Shown piece after piece: positions 30,232 through 41,095 of a stretch of 64,000 nt of DNA. The notes beneath the pieces were generated by a model. That model ran no database searches, was not told the origin of the DNA, and worked only from the letters and a program-made list of their open reading frames with translations. Origin of the DNA: Reclinomonas americana ATCC 50394 (lineage: Eukaryota > Jakobida > Jakobea > Jakobida); contig PS015022.1 in the NCBI GenBank assembly GCA_048213135.1, positions 333,004 to 397,003 of the forward strand, written 5' to 3'. Both the position numbers and the translations under genes were made by a program. The number at the start of each line of letters is the position of its first letter. Position 1 is the first letter of the stretch.

Positions 30232-33182
30232 TCATTGCCAGTGCTGGGCGCAGCTTTGCACGTCGTCGTTCTGCTTGCGGAATAGGTCGTCGAAATCGGT
30301 GTGTTGAGGCAGAGTGCGCTGCGCGGGGCCGTGGGCGCGGTGACCGGCGAGTGTGGGCACGGCCAGGTAGGTTGGTGGTAGGGCGCGCACGATGCTCTGC
30401 TGGTAGAAGCCTCGGGTGTCGAGCAGGCGGATCTGGAGCATGGCGGCCAGACGGCCGAACCACACATCGGCCGCGTCGTGCTCCTGCGTGGACCACCAGT
30501 GAATAAACCCACGAATGCTGCACGTGCGCCTGCTCTTTTGTCTCACCTGCATCTGGCAGCCGAGATAGTCGTGGCGCACACAAAACAGGGCGATGCGCTC
30601 CACGGCTCCGCGACTCAGCAAGTACTGCGGAGTGGGTCAGTGAGGAGAGGATGTCGAGCGGTGCGTGCCGACACGCCACGCAACTCCCGCTCCACCCGTC
30701 GTGTAGCCGTGCCCGATGCCCGAGTCGTACTGCTGACCCACCATTAGTGGTTCGGTCTCGTCAAAGCCGGCGAGCAGTTGCAACAGTGCCGGCATGTTGA
30801 AGGCCGAGTCGCTGTCGGCCAACAGATACCACTGCGCGGAAGAGTGAGTTAGAACTCAGATCGATCCTTCACATCAGGGTTCAAGAATGGCACCTTTTTC
30901 GGTTCAGCCAGTGGCTCGGCGTCCTCGGTACCGAAGCAATTCTTGGCATTCTTGCGGCCGACAATGGTCGTGCGGATGAGATACCAGAGACCCATGCGGA
31001 ACTTTTTCTGTGCCTCCACACGGCCGCTGTGCACGGTTGGAATCCACAGCACCTCACATGTCGTCGTCGCGTCGGTCGCCGTAGATCCTCCTGCCTTGCC
31101 GACTGCAGCTGGTGGCAGGGCGCTCTTGTCGACCTCCAACTGGTGGTGGAATGAGTGCACCGCACAACAGGTATGGTAGGTCAAGGGCATGACACAAACC
31201 TCCGAAGCGCAAAGGGTAATGAGGGGATACTCGTTCTCCTGCTGCTTACGCCACGTGACACGCCTTCGCAAACACCGGCTCAGCTCCTTGCCGAGATCGG
31301 CAGAGGCACGACGGTCGCGTGAGTCCTTCTTGGGCACCGGGAAAATGTCTTCCATGACAAACACCACGTGATGCAGCTCACGGGAGCCCCAGCCCGACAG
31401 AATCACATCGGCCTGATCCAGCGTCGAGTGTGACGTCACGACCACCACCGCCAGGTCGTTCACCTCCAATCGCTTCTCCCATGTGTGCACCGCCTCTGCA
31501 GGTACCTGGAGATGGGAGACAGTGAGAGGTTGAGTGGATTCTAGGGGAAGGATGAACGGCTGTTGTGCCAGCACGCAACCTCGCGACCCGCCAGCTTGTA
31601 CATCATCGGTGCAGGGACCTCGCGCATCGAGTACACCTCGTCCATCTTGGCGCGGATCGAGTACAAGAGGGCTGCAAAGACAGAGACCACATCAGTGCGA
31701 TGCTCCAGTCGTGGAAAAATAGACTACGGTACCTGGTGGGCGGCACAGCTCGGGAAGCACCACACCAAAGCCGGGCAGATTCACAAACGGAACCTCCAGA
31801 GTGAGCAAGCACCCACCATACCGCACATCGTTCAGACCGTACGGTGTGCACAACGGGAACGGCATGGGACCGTAGCCGCCGTTGCCGTATCGCTGCTGCA
31901 CTTGCGGAAGAGTGTACGTGCTGGCGTACTCCAGCGTGTCGAAATTGGTCAGGAAGCCTCCAGACACCATGCCCACCTGCACCACGATCCACATTCAGAA
32001 GCCATGCAGAGCGATACGAAGAGCACGTGGCGCGCCGAACCATCTTGTTCACAGGAATGCCGACCTTGTCGGGCACGGTGAACACAATGCCTGCGACGAG
32101 AATGATGACGAGAGAACACACAGCGCATCATGCGTCGCCGCGACTGCGCACCTGTGCCACCGTAGAACATCACATCGCGTTCCTTGTTGCGCAACAGCTC
32201 GTACACACGCTCCACGTTGACGTAGGTGTCGTCGGTGCAAATCAGCACCCACTCGAATCGCTTATCCTGCACGCTCTCTGTGAGACGAAAAGCATCGCTC
32301 CCCTCCTCACGCCCCCACCCACCCACCTCCATGCGTATTCTATCGATAAACTTGAACACATTCCACAGCTCCTCTCCCGAGAACAGCAACGGCACCGTGG
32401 CTCCCCACGTGTCACGAATGGCCGTCCGTCGCGTCGCATGCTTCGCACCCGCACCCGACATGACAGCCACCAACAATCGCGTCGCTCTTGGCTACCACGC
32501 ACGCGCACACGGTAAGAAGAAGAAGAAGAAGGAGGAGGAGGAGGAGAAGATGCAGGAGAAGGAGAAGGAGGAGGAGGAAGAGAAGAAGAAGAAGAAGAAG
32601 AAGAAGAAGAAGAAGAAGAAGAAGGAGAAGAAGGAGGAGAAGAAGAAGAAGATGAAAACCGAGGACAAGAACTAGAAGGATGAGGAGAAGCAGCAGCAGC
32701 AAGAGGCCAAACCTTGTCGATCTTCGGCATCTCGACCTCGAACTTTGGCACTGGCGGTCGCTTGAGTGAATCCAACGACGGCAACTCATCATCGCTCGAC
32801 GCGCCTTCCTTCCCATTCGCTGCTGCTATCACTGCTGCTGTCGCTGCTGATGCGCCAGAGTCACCAGTCACGCGACTCTTCCCCGGCGACGATGGTCTCT
32901 TCGACGATCCATCCACTGCACCGAATGAGCCACGCGAGGAGACAAGAAGAAGACACTGCGCTCATACCTTGCACAGCAGTTGGTGGCGATGGCGCCGATC
33001 CAAACGCCATGGAGAACGCAATCTGCATGCAACCACATACATCGATGAAAACCACAGCAAATCGACATAATAACAACACAGACGCGCGCGCGCGCAACGA
33101 ATCCAATGCTGAGCAGCACCACTGTGCCCAGACACGCGCGGATGACCAGCGATGAGGAGACTCCACGCGTGAGTGATTGCAT
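30232..33182 (-). CDS. Tandem-domain GT31 (Fringe/beta-3-galactosyltransferase-like) glycosyltransferase
   Basis: Type II Golgi enzyme. ATG 33182 starts a signal anchor (SSLVIRACLGTVVLLSIGF). A Ser/Pro stem follows, then the first GT31 module: LLVAVMSGAG, RRTAIRDTWG (32460-32390), FEWVLICTDDTYVNVERVYE (TDD as the metal-binding DxD equivalent), FYGGTG, MVSGGFL and DVRYGGCLL. A second module begins DLAVVVVTSHSTLDQADVI with SGWG, then FVMEDIFPVP, WYLLADSDSAFNMPALLQLL (DSD motif), TTGGAGVA, LLSRGAVERIALF and DVWFGRLAAML, a Fringe-domain order, stopping at 30232. Fringe/B3GalT enzymes add beta-1,3-linked sugars to glycoproteins in the Golgi. The intron near 32500-32690 is almost pure GAA/GAG on the plus strand. 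Two adjacent genes instead of one fusion is possible but no start or poly(A) signal separates them. Confidence 0.7.
32514..32700. repeat. Long AAG/GAG triplet tract in a GT31 intron
   Basis: About 180 bp of GAAGAAGGAGGAG-type purine repeat on the plus strand, pyrimidine (CTT)n on the coding strand, immediately before the acceptor of the RRTAIRDTWG exon. It makes spurious poly-Lys and poly-Ser reading frames. Confidence 0.8.
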
Positions 33183-33202
33183 CGATGAGAAGGACAGTGG
33201 AC

Positions 33203-33277
33203 AACCGTGCTCGCTCGTGTGATCGTTGTGTGACGCAGAGGAGAGAACCGTGCTCGCTCGTGTGATCGTTGTGTGAC

Positions 33278-33283
<6 letters not shown>
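33203..33283. repeat. 38-bp perfect tandem duplication
   Basis: 33203-33240 and 33246-33283 are identical (AACCGTGCTCGCTC ... GACGCAGAG), period 43 bp, in the putative 5' region of the GT31 gene, directly before a 90-bp (GA)n run. Could be biological or an assembly slip at the (GA)n. Confidence 0.85.
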
Positions 33284-33375
<92 letters not shown>

Positions 33376-34330
33376 TAGGTAGGTAGGTAGGTACGGTACG
33401 GTAACGGTACGGTACGGGTAACGGGTACGGTACGGGTACGGGTACGGTACGGTACGGTACGGTACGGTACGGTACGGTANNNNNNNNNNNNNNNNNNNNN
33501 NNNNNNNNNNNNNNNNNNNNNNNNNNNNNNNNNNNNNNNNNNNNNNNNNNNNNNNNNNNNNNNNNNNNNNNNNNNNNNNNNNNNNNNNNNNNNNNNNNNN
33601 NNNNNNNNNNNNNNNNNNNNNNNNNNNNNNNNNNNNNNNNNNNNNNNNNNNNNNNNNNNNNNNNNNNNNNNNNNNNNNNNNNNNNNNNNNNNNNNNNNNN
33701 NNNNNNNNNNNNNNNNNNNNNNNNNNNNNNNNNNNNNNNNNNNNNNNNNNNNNNNNNNNNNNNNNNNNNNNNNNNNNNNNNNNNNNNNNNNNNNNNNNNN
33801 NNNNNNNNNNNNNNNNNNNNNNNNNNNNNNNNNNNNNNNNNNNNNNNNNNNNNNNNNNNNNNNNNNNNNNNNNNNNNNNNNNNNNNNNNNNNNNNNNNNN
33901 NNNNNNNNNNNNNNNNNNNNNNNNNNNNNNNNNNNNNNNNNNNNNNNNNNNNNNNNNNNNNNNNNNNNNNNNNNNNNNNNNNNNNNNNNNNNNNNNNNNN
34001 NNNNNNNNNNNNNNNNNNNNNNNNNNNNNNNNNNNNNNNNNNNNNNNNNNNNNNNNNNNNNNNNNNNNNNNNNNNNNNNNNNNNNNNNNNNNNNNNNNNN
34101 NNNNNNNNNNNNNNNNNNNNNNNNNNNNNNNNNNNNNNNNNNNNNNNNNNNNNNNNNNNNNNNNNNNNNNNNNNNNNNNNNNNNNNNNNNNNNNNNNNNN
34201 NNNNNNNNNNNCGACGGTACCGTACCGTACCGTACGTACGTACGTACGTACGTACGTACGTACGTACGTACGTACGGTACGGTACGGACGACGACGCGAG
34301 AGGGAGGGAGCGAGAGAGAGAGAGAGAGAG
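33280..34330. repeat. (GA)n, TACG-ordered noise and 732-N gap between GT31 and DRC8 genes
   Basis: (GA)n at 33279-33369, then GGTAGGTAGG and GGTACGG strings, Ns 33480-34211, then (ACGT)n and a further (GA)n up to the DRC8 start. No gene seen. Confidence 0.85.
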
Positions 34331-34956
34331 ATGGAAGACGGTGTTGATGCGGGTGGTTCTGGGACCTCTGGAGATGCGGGCGCAAGTGCGTCAGCGACCG
34401 GGTTCATTGACTTGCAGATGAGAGCGTCGATCATCCGCGACAAGCAGCAGCGGATACGAGAGGTGTTCAAGGTGTTTGATCGCGAGAACAAGGGCGTGTG
34501 TGAGGAGCGGTGAGTGCTGTCTGTATGTCTGTCTTTGGCGCGCGCGCGCACAGTCACCGCTCATTGCGTTTGCGTGACAGTGAAATCCCCACAATCATCT
34601 TTGCGCTGGGACTGAACCCGTCGCTGGAGCAACTGCAAAAGATCATTGAGGACATCAAGGAGGACGAGCCGACGAACTCGGTCGAGTATGAGAAGCTGGA
34701 GCGTGTGTTGCTGATGGTGCTGCAAGGCGAAGTCACACGACGCGACTCGGAGGACACGATTCTGCGCGCGTTCCAGGCCCTCGACACGGAGAAGAAGGGC
34801 TACTTGTCGGAGGACGAGCTGCGGCATTACATGCTCAACTTTGGCGAGGCCTTCACCGAGGACGAGCTCGATATGTTTCTCGGGTCGGCGCTCGACCCGG
34901 AGACAAGGCAGGTCAATTATGTCGAATATGCCGCCATTCTCAGCCTCGATCGGTGA
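34331..34956 (+). CDS. DRC8/EFCAB2: Dynein regulatory complex subunit 8 (EF-hand protein)
   Basis: Exons 34331-34509 and 34581-34956 give 184 aa. After a Gly/Ala/Ser N-terminus comes IREVFKVFDRENKGVC then EIPTIIFALGLNPSLEQL, and later ILRAFQALDTEKKGYLSEDEL, FTEDELDMFLGSALDPETRQ and VNYVEYAAIL. The order and spacing match EFCAB2/DRC8 (KIKEAFEVFDHESNNTV, LLRAFEVLDSAKRGFLTKDEL, INYKDYITMM). DRC8 belongs to the nexin-dynein regulatory complex that links axonemal doublets, so the organism should have motile flagella. EF loops 1 and 3 are imperfect, as is common in this family, so Ca2+ binding is uncertain. Confidence 0.85.
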
Positions 34957-35190
34957 AACGGCGAGCGCGCGGGGAGACAGAGAGAGGCAAAGGCTCAATG
35001 AATCACAGCATTGCTCTTGTACACACACCAAGCTGGCGCAAACAACATGCACAGTTGTCCTGTCCGCGATCTGACAATCGTTCATTGTTGAGACGCGAAA
35101 GAGAGAGAGAGAGAGAGAAAGCCACGCGCGTGTTGGTTACTACTGCAAAGACAGCGTAGAGTCCACTGTAGAGAGATAGAAGAGAGAGAA

Positions 35191-36548
35191 ATGTCGACTA
35201 GTGGAGCAAATTATGTGTCACTGACACCTGACGGAGGCATGCGGAAACGACTGGAGTTGACTGGCATTGGTGCACGACCATCTCCGCGTTCACAAGTCAC
35301 TGGTGTGGAGAGGCACAGTGTGTGTGTCTCAGAGAGATGTGTGTATTTCCGCGTTGTGAAAGGCTGACAACACCCTTCTCTCTCGCTCTCAGTGCGCATC
35401 GATGCACGCGCAGTGAACTTTCCCAAGATGCTGCTGTTGAACTTTGATGAGCCACTGGAGAGAATGTTGGGCTCGGCAAGTTGCGCGTTGGAGTTGTTTG
35501 GAGTCAACAAGAAGGTTCGGATTGCTCATTTGCTTGTTTGTGTAAAAACAGCACCGGGGCCCACGGGTTGGTTTGCGGCATTGGACACGGCGATACGTAC
35601 GATGCGGCTGGGAGAACGAGCGTACTTTCTCATTGCGCCCAAGTATGCTTTCAGTGACAAGGGCTTGGTGCATCCACCTACGAAATTCGGTGTGTATGTG
35701 TGTGGCTTGTCTTTTGTGGCTGTTGGCTGTGGCTGATGTGCGGCTGTGACAGGGACGATGTTGGTGCCGAAGAACTCACCAATCGAGGTGCAAATGGCAC
35801 TGTCGGCCATTGATGGGGTGACGAGTGATGAGCTGCGAGCGATGCTGGCGGTGCGCCCTACACCTTCTCCTCTGTCTTCCACCGCACCGCCAGAGCTGAC
35901 CGCTTGCTGCACAGACCGGCAATATGGTGGAGGAGGCGAGCCGAGCAAAGGGCGAGTGAATGTGGCTGTTGCTGCTCGTTGTATGTAGACGCTGACTGTG
36001 GTGGTGCGCAGAGCGAGGCAACGAATTCTTCCGACGCAACACCGCCGATGATCTCGAGCGGGCACGCCGCGAGTACACACTGGTGCGTCGCGTCCACTCG
36101 CGGCAACGCCCTCGTGTGACTCACGTCTCTCCGTTGCACAGGCATCACATTGTGCGTTTGCTGCCGACGACACGGAGCTTATGATTGTCGCGCTGTTGAA
36201 TCTGGCTGCGACACACATTCGACTGAAGGAGTCCATTGCGGCGGTGGATCGATGTGAGCAGGTGTGCATGCACGATTGTGATGGAGAATATGTGTGTTCG
36301 ACTGCTGACTCGTAAAGGGGCAGGTGCTTCGGATCGATCCCAACAATGTGAAGGCGCTGTTCCGCCTCGGACAAGCGTATGCGCTGCAAAAGGATTTTGA
36401 GCCCGCCGTACATTCACTGACGCGGGCATGCGAACTGGAGCCCTCCAATGCACCTGTGCAGGCCGAGCTGCAACGAGTGCAAGCGCAGCGGCAACTAATG
36501 CGCGACAAGGAAAAGGCGGCGTTCTCGAGAATGTTCTCGGACGACTGA
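35191..36548 (+). CDS. FKBP-type immunophilin with C-terminal TPR domain
   Basis: Seven exons: 35191-35302, 35393-35689, 35753-35850, 35915-35951, 36012-36082, 36142-36261, about 36324-36548. The N-terminus has the FKBP opening (YVSLTPDGGMRKRLELTGIG), a diverged prolyl-isomerase domain (GWFAALDTAIRTMRLGERAY, FLIAPKYAFSDKG) and EVQMALSAIDG. Then TPRs: NMVEEASRAK-ERGNEFFRRN, LNLAATHIRLKESIAAVDRC, VLRIDPNNVKALFRLGQAYA, ending FSRMFSDD. The layout resembles FKBP8/FKBP4-like co-chaperones whose TPR clamps bind the Hsp90/Hsp70 EEVD tail. Several active-site aromatics are not obvious, so isomerase activity may be weak. The 37-nt exon 4 must be followed by a GC-AG intron for the frame to close. Confidence 0.75.
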
Positions 36549-36644
36549 CCCGGCGCCCAGCTTCTTGCGCGGAGGTGACCGACTCGACACTATTGAAGCC
36601 GTGAACAACATGACGAGACCACTACATTATGTTTTGAGAGAGAT

Positions 36645-38461
36645 CTATTTCAGAAACGGGGGAGGCGGTAATGGAGTCCACGGCTGCGGTCGAGGTGCGA
36701 TTGCTGGCGGTGCAGGTGGTGGCGGTGGTGGTGGCGGCGGTGGTGACTGCATACCAAAGGGCGCGGCGACGTAGCCGAAGCCTGCTGGCGCAGTCGGAAA
36801 CGCAGCCGCTGGATTGGTATAATACACAGGAGGCGATTGCACGTGGCCGACATTGGCTGGCAGGTGCGTCGGCGGCAACAACAGGGAGGCTGGGAGACCA
36901 ACGAGAGTGAGCGACCGGGGTGAAAGTTAGTGCATGTGAGATTACGTAACCTCCAGTTGGATTCTCGGTAAACACGGGGGCAGGATTGGCGTGGCTCAGG
37001 TACTGCGTGTAGCCCGGCGGTCTCCGCAGCGGTGTGTATCCGTCGCCCGCAGCAGCCGACGGCACCGCAGGCACTTGTGCGCCACCGCGGCCACCGCGAC
37101 CTCGTCCTCGACCACCACGTCCACCACGACCTTCGCCTCCCGCACGCTCACCCTGCGCCTGCTGTCTCTTCGAGCTGCACACAATCATTCAGTCTCATGA
37201 CGAGAGTCAATCATCATCTCGTGCACACGGAGATCACTCACCGCGCCGCCTGCTTCTTCAAGCTCTTCGCCGCCGCCTCCTCCTCGTCGTCGCTATACTC
37301 GACCACATCGGGTGGTGGTTCGTCGTCGTTGAGCCACGAGGCATCGGTGCCGCGGTCCTTGCGCATGCGCGCCTCGGCCAAATACTGCGTCCGTTGTGGG
37401 CAGTGGAAGACCGCGGCCCCCGCGCTGCGTGCGAGAATGAGAGGTGCAGTTCCACATACAGGTCATGGTACGTGCACACACACACCTGGCGGCCGCCGGA
37501 ATGTCCTCTGCCGTGTTGTACCGCAGCGCATACAGCGGTCTCTGCACCGGTCCAAACACCTCAAACACCTTTCCGACGACGCGCCGATCCGCCGTGAACA
37601 GCAAGCTATCCTCGTCGGCAATCGCCGCATCAAACGCACTCTGCACCACCAGCACATTATTCATGCGCGACAACACCATGCCGAGCGGCTTCAGCTCCTC
37701 ATCGTCGCGCAGCGTAATATCCGGGATCTCCACGGGCGGAAGCGCCGCCGTGTCCAGGGACGTGCCTCGCACCCCAGAACCCGCATTCGCGTCGTCCTCC
37801 TCGTCCTCGGCCAGGTTATACGCCATCCCACTCATGTCGAGCTCCAAGTCCGAGTCATCATCGTCATCATCATCGTCGTCGTCTTCATGCAGGTCGACTG
37901 ATGCCTTCTTTTCGTCGCCGGTGCTACTGGCGACGGTTTGCACAACGGGCACATGACGTGGCTCAACCGCCACTGGCGCCACAATGTTTCTCGACTGCCG
38001 CAATGCTGCTTCTGCATCGTCAATCAGTTGATCGCTGCCAACAACTTCGCCATCATCTTCGTCCTCCTCGTCGCTGTCATCATCATCACTGGACGACGAA
38101 GACGATGAGGAGGAAGAGGATGATGATGGCGAGGATGCAGAGTCGACGGGAGCTGGGGCCACCTCTGCGTGGTCGTTGTGAGTGCTATGTGCAGATGCAC
38201 ATGGCCTGCAACACAGAAGCGCGTACCACTCTCATCGATCGCAGCGGGGGCATCCATCGCGGGAGGTGGAGCGGGTTGCATCGACGAGTCGCCGTCGACA
38301 TCGACCACAGCAGCAGGGGCTGGAGTGGGAGCAGAGGGAGGCGACGTCGCTGTCTGATCAACTTCATCGACCTCTGCGAACGCGCACAGACGCACAGCGT
38401 GTAAGCTTTCACTGATGATCGCATCAGTGGGCTGCACGCGCTTCTCACCCATCGCAATCAC
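36645..38461 (-). CDS. NAF1: H/ACA snoRNP assembly factor NAF1
   Basis: Shuttling factor that holds dyskerin (Cbf5) with nascent H/ACA RNAs until GAR1 replaces it. The core Gar1/Naf1 beta-barrel is clear: ELKPLGMVLSRMNNVLVVQS, DSLLFTADRRVVGKVFEVFG, PVQRPLYALRYNTAED (37700-37500). Long acidic and Ser-rich stretches precede it (DDDD runs at 37840-37890 and 38060-38110) and an RGG-like GRGGRGRGRGGRGG block (37110) and Pro-rich end follow, as in known NAF1. Four or more introns. ATG 38461 (MIAMGEKR) or the in-frame ATG at 38452 may start the protein. Only about 50 bp separate it from the divergent coiled-coil gene, and it converges on the FKBP gene. Confidence 0.85.
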
Positions 38462-38512
38462 ACACGTCGTTCTTTGAGAGTGTCATGCGGGACACTCAGC
38501 GCAACGTTCGAA

Positions 38513-39047
38513 ATGACGACCGTGCAGGTGCGTGTTTGATCGCTGCTGTCTCGTTCTCAGCCCACACACTAACAATGTCGCGCACAGGAGATTGACAAGA
38601 AAATCAACGCGGCCATGGCGAAACGAGCGGCCGCTGAATTCCAATTGGTATTTGCCCTTCACCGCTTTTTCTCTCTCCCTCGCTTCTCACACGCAACGGC
38701 GCAGGAGGTGCTGAGTGAGATCACTGCGCGTGGCATCAACGCCGGCTACTACAGCCAACAGCGCGACAGGACCGGCTTCAGTGAGCTCGTCATTGACAAG
38801 CGCAAGCCCGAGTTGTTGGAGCTGAGAAGAGATCTCGACGATGAGATTGAGCAGCTGCGTGAGCGACGCATCGATCTCGAGCGCGATGTCAATGTCGGTG
38901 AGTGTGACCACACTCTATACCGTCTTCTTCCCTCACGATACACGCACTATAGGCTGGCGAGGTCATCCCATGTACGGTCCGCATTGTTCGCGGAATGCCT
39001 CCAGTCCGAGACCACCGCCCTCGCGCTTCAGTCCCGGCAAGCAGTAG
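38513..39047 (+). CDS. Small coiled-coil protein of unknown function
   Basis: Exons 38513-38527, 38588-38647, 38705-38897 and 38953-39047 close exactly to 120 aa. Exon 1 encodes only MTTVQ. The middle is strongly helical and charged: EIDKKINAAMAKRAAAEFQL, then ELLELRRDLDDEIEQLRERR, IDLERDV, consistent with a coiled coil. Before it sits GINAGYYSQQRDRTGF; the end is basic and Ser/Pro-rich (SSPRPPPSRFSPGKQ). No family recognised. It converges on CGR1 with a 31-bp gap between stops and is divergent from NAF1. Confidence 0.7.
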
Positions 39048-39078
39048 TAGTGAAGAGCGTTACACAAGCGTATTCTGT

Positions 39079-39719
39079 TTACAGAGCCTTCTTCTTCTGC
39101 AGGCCGCGCAGCTTGGCCTTCTTCGCCGCCTGTTCCCAAAAAGAGTCATAAGTGACGCACCAAGGACAACACACGTAGACTTCTTCGCACCTTGTCTCTT
39201 GTGCGCTTGCTCTCGGCTTGCTCCAGTCGTTCGCGCTCTGCCGCCTTCAGTCGACGCGCCTTCAGTCGCTCATTGTTGGCGTCGACCTCAGCCTTCTTGG
39301 CCGCCTTCAGCTGTCGTTCGAGATCCTTCATCGACTTCTCCTTGGCTCTCTTTTGCTCAATCTCCTCCCACGTGCGCACATGTGCTCGGATCTTGGGTCG
39401 CAGCGACGAGAAGCGTCTGTGTGTGTGTGGTGTGTCAGCGGCCATGTGCACATTCACATCATCCACTCGCGCAACACCAACAACCCCACAACCTCGCAGT
39501 CCTCTCTAGCTATACACCACCCAGACATACGCACCACCAGCAGCTCTCACTCTCACTGCCTCCCTCTCTCTGCGTCTCCCTGAAATAGTCTCATTCACGC
39601 AACGCTTTCAGAGGCTTCCAGTTGCGCCCGCTCTTTCGTGAGCCCTGCGGCAGCAAGTTCTCCGTGTCCAGCACACTCTTTGGCTGGATCACCACATTCG
39701 GCAGGCCTCCGGCGCTCAT
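39079..39719 (-). CDS. CGR1: rRNA-processing protein CGR1/CCDC86-like
   Basis: Small nucleolar protein needed in fungi for 60S pre-rRNA processing. The N-terminus holds QGSRKSGRNWKPLK, the SGRxWK signature, followed by RTWEEIEQKRAKEKSMKDLE and a long basic helix (RLKAARKLK-type, ending RGLQKKKAL), as in the family. Three exons. The first junction near 39599 did not close in phase by eye, so its donor or acceptor may be shifted by a base or two. Stop at 39079-39081. Confidence 0.75.
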
Positions 39720-39835
39720 GATTGAATAATTGATTGATGCGGGACAGCATTGACGTCGGAGCCTCATCCCTTGACCCTCTGTTGGTACTATGCAAACACT
39801 TCATTCATAAACAGATAGGTCACGCCCACGCGAAA

Positions 39836-41026
39836 TCACGGCACCACCCCCATTGTGCCCACCACGTCGGTCATCTTGTCGCCAATCACCGACAGCCCGA
39901 GGTCCTTCACCAGCGGCTCGGCGGCGCTGAATTGCAAGCGTCGCACGCCCGCCAGCTCGGCCACCAGCGCCTGATCCCCTGCCGACGACGGCAGCGGTAC
40001 AATCAGATCAGGCAGCTGCGGCGCGCCACCGACATACGCGATCGGTCCGCGGTTGAGCAGCGGGGCGGTGGTGTTGCGTGGCTGGTACTCGAACAGCAGC
40101 AGCGCATTGCCCTCGACCGAGGCCACCACAGCTGCGTTGTTGAAGGGCGAGCAGTACACCGACGCGGGGTCGTTCACCGGCAGCACCTGCACGCGCGTCA
40201 TGCTGCGCTTGGCGACGTCCAGTCGCACAGACGCCAATCGCGTCATGACGCCAAACTCGTTGTCGTCCAGCACCACCAAGTGCTGCAGATCGGCCGTCAC
40301 ACACGCCGCCGACACAATCGCGTCCGTGTCTCCCGGCCCAAACGCACTGTCCAGCGTGGCCAGCACCTGCGGCTTCGCCACCTGCGACCAGTCCACCAGC
40401 AGCAGCGAGCCGCCCCACGCCGCAATCACCACCGTGGTCTTGTCGATAAACACCAGCGCGCCCGGCGACTTGACCGGCAGCACCCGACCGCCATCCACCA
40501 GTCGCGCACTCTTCGCATCCGCCTCAACGCGCAGCGAATACACTCCACCCGTGCTCGTCGCATCCTGATCGAGCACCCACAACTGCGCCGAGTCACGCGG
40601 ATCGGCGACAATCACCGACGCGTAGCAGCCACCGCGCATCGTAAGCGCCGCCGTCACCACCTGCACCGACACCTGTCCCTGCGGCCCCTCCACCACCTCA
40701 AACACGCCCACCGTGCCATTGCCCTGATCCAGCTGCGCCACAACACCAAAGATGCGCGCTCCCACATGCGCATACACGATTTCACCCTCGTCGGAGAATT
40801 GCATGGAAAATGCGGCCAGACGATCCACGCTGGCAGAGGAGGAGTAGCGCAGCAGCTCGTATGCGCGTGCGGGGTTGCCTTGCGCGTCGAACGGATGCGA
40901 CACTGCAAACAGGAACTCGCTCGTGGCAGCGGCGTCATCATGCGCAAGGACACCGAATGCGCTGGTGAGTGTGAGTGCGCAGAAGCACACCACCAGCAGC
41001 AGCAAGAAGACGCCGGCGCGTTGCAT
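39836..41026 (-). CDS. Secreted beta-propeller-like protein, intronless
   Basis: 396 aa in one exon. ATG 41026 starts a clear signal peptide (MQRAGVFLLLLVVCFCALTL). The rest is repeated beta-rich stretches typical of a lactonase/NHL-like propeller: AQLWVLDQDATSTGGVYSL, ALVFIDKTTVVIAAWGGSLL, AACVTADLQHLVVLDDNEFG, NAAVVASVEGNALLLFEYQP. No catalytic motif identified. No membrane anchor or retention signal. The two ATGs further upstream (to 41083) would overlap the 69-bp spacer to the divergent gene, so I prefer 41026. A long antisense frame over this gene is an artefact of its base composition. Confidence 0.65.
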   Translation of the reverse strand: MQRAGVFLLLLVVCFCALTLTSAFGVLAHDDAAATSEFLFAVSHPFDAQGNPARAYELLRYSSSASVDRLAAFSMQFSDEGEIVYAHVGARIFGVVAQLDQGNGTVGVFEVVEGPQGQVSVQVVTAALTMRGGCYASVIVADPRDSAQLWVLDQDATSTGGVYSLRVEADAKSARLVDGGRVLPVKSPGALVFIDKTTVVIAAWGGSLLLVDWSQVAKPQVLATLDSAFGPGDTDAIVSAACVTADLQHLVVLDDNEFGVMTRLASVRLDVAKRSMTRVQVLPVNDPASVYCSPFNNAAVVASVEGNALLLFEYQPRNTTAPLLNRGPIAYVGGAPQLPDLIVPLPSSAGDQALVAELAGVRRLQFSAAEPLVKDLGLSVIGDKMTDVVGTMGVVP

Positions 41027-41095
41027 CGATTGTGGGTGACAATGGACAGATGTGGGACAGATGCTCGCTCGTGGATATCGCAAATCACTGTCATA
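41027..41095. promoter_or_regulatory. 69-bp divergent spacer between two secreted-protein genes
   Basis: Lies between start codons of the propeller-like gene (minus) and the large HEAT-like gene (plus), both with signal peptides. No TATA. Shared control is inference. Confidence 0.35.

Noticed and set aside
32226-32675. Lys/Glu-rich 149-aa frame
   Set aside because: Translation of the AAG/GAG tract, which is an intron of the minus-strand GT31 gene.
33370-34290. GGTACGG and ACGTACGT arrays as a novel satellite or telomere-like repeat
   Set aside because: They occur only between dinucleotide runs and gaps and follow T-A-C-G flow order, so sequencing noise is the better explanation.
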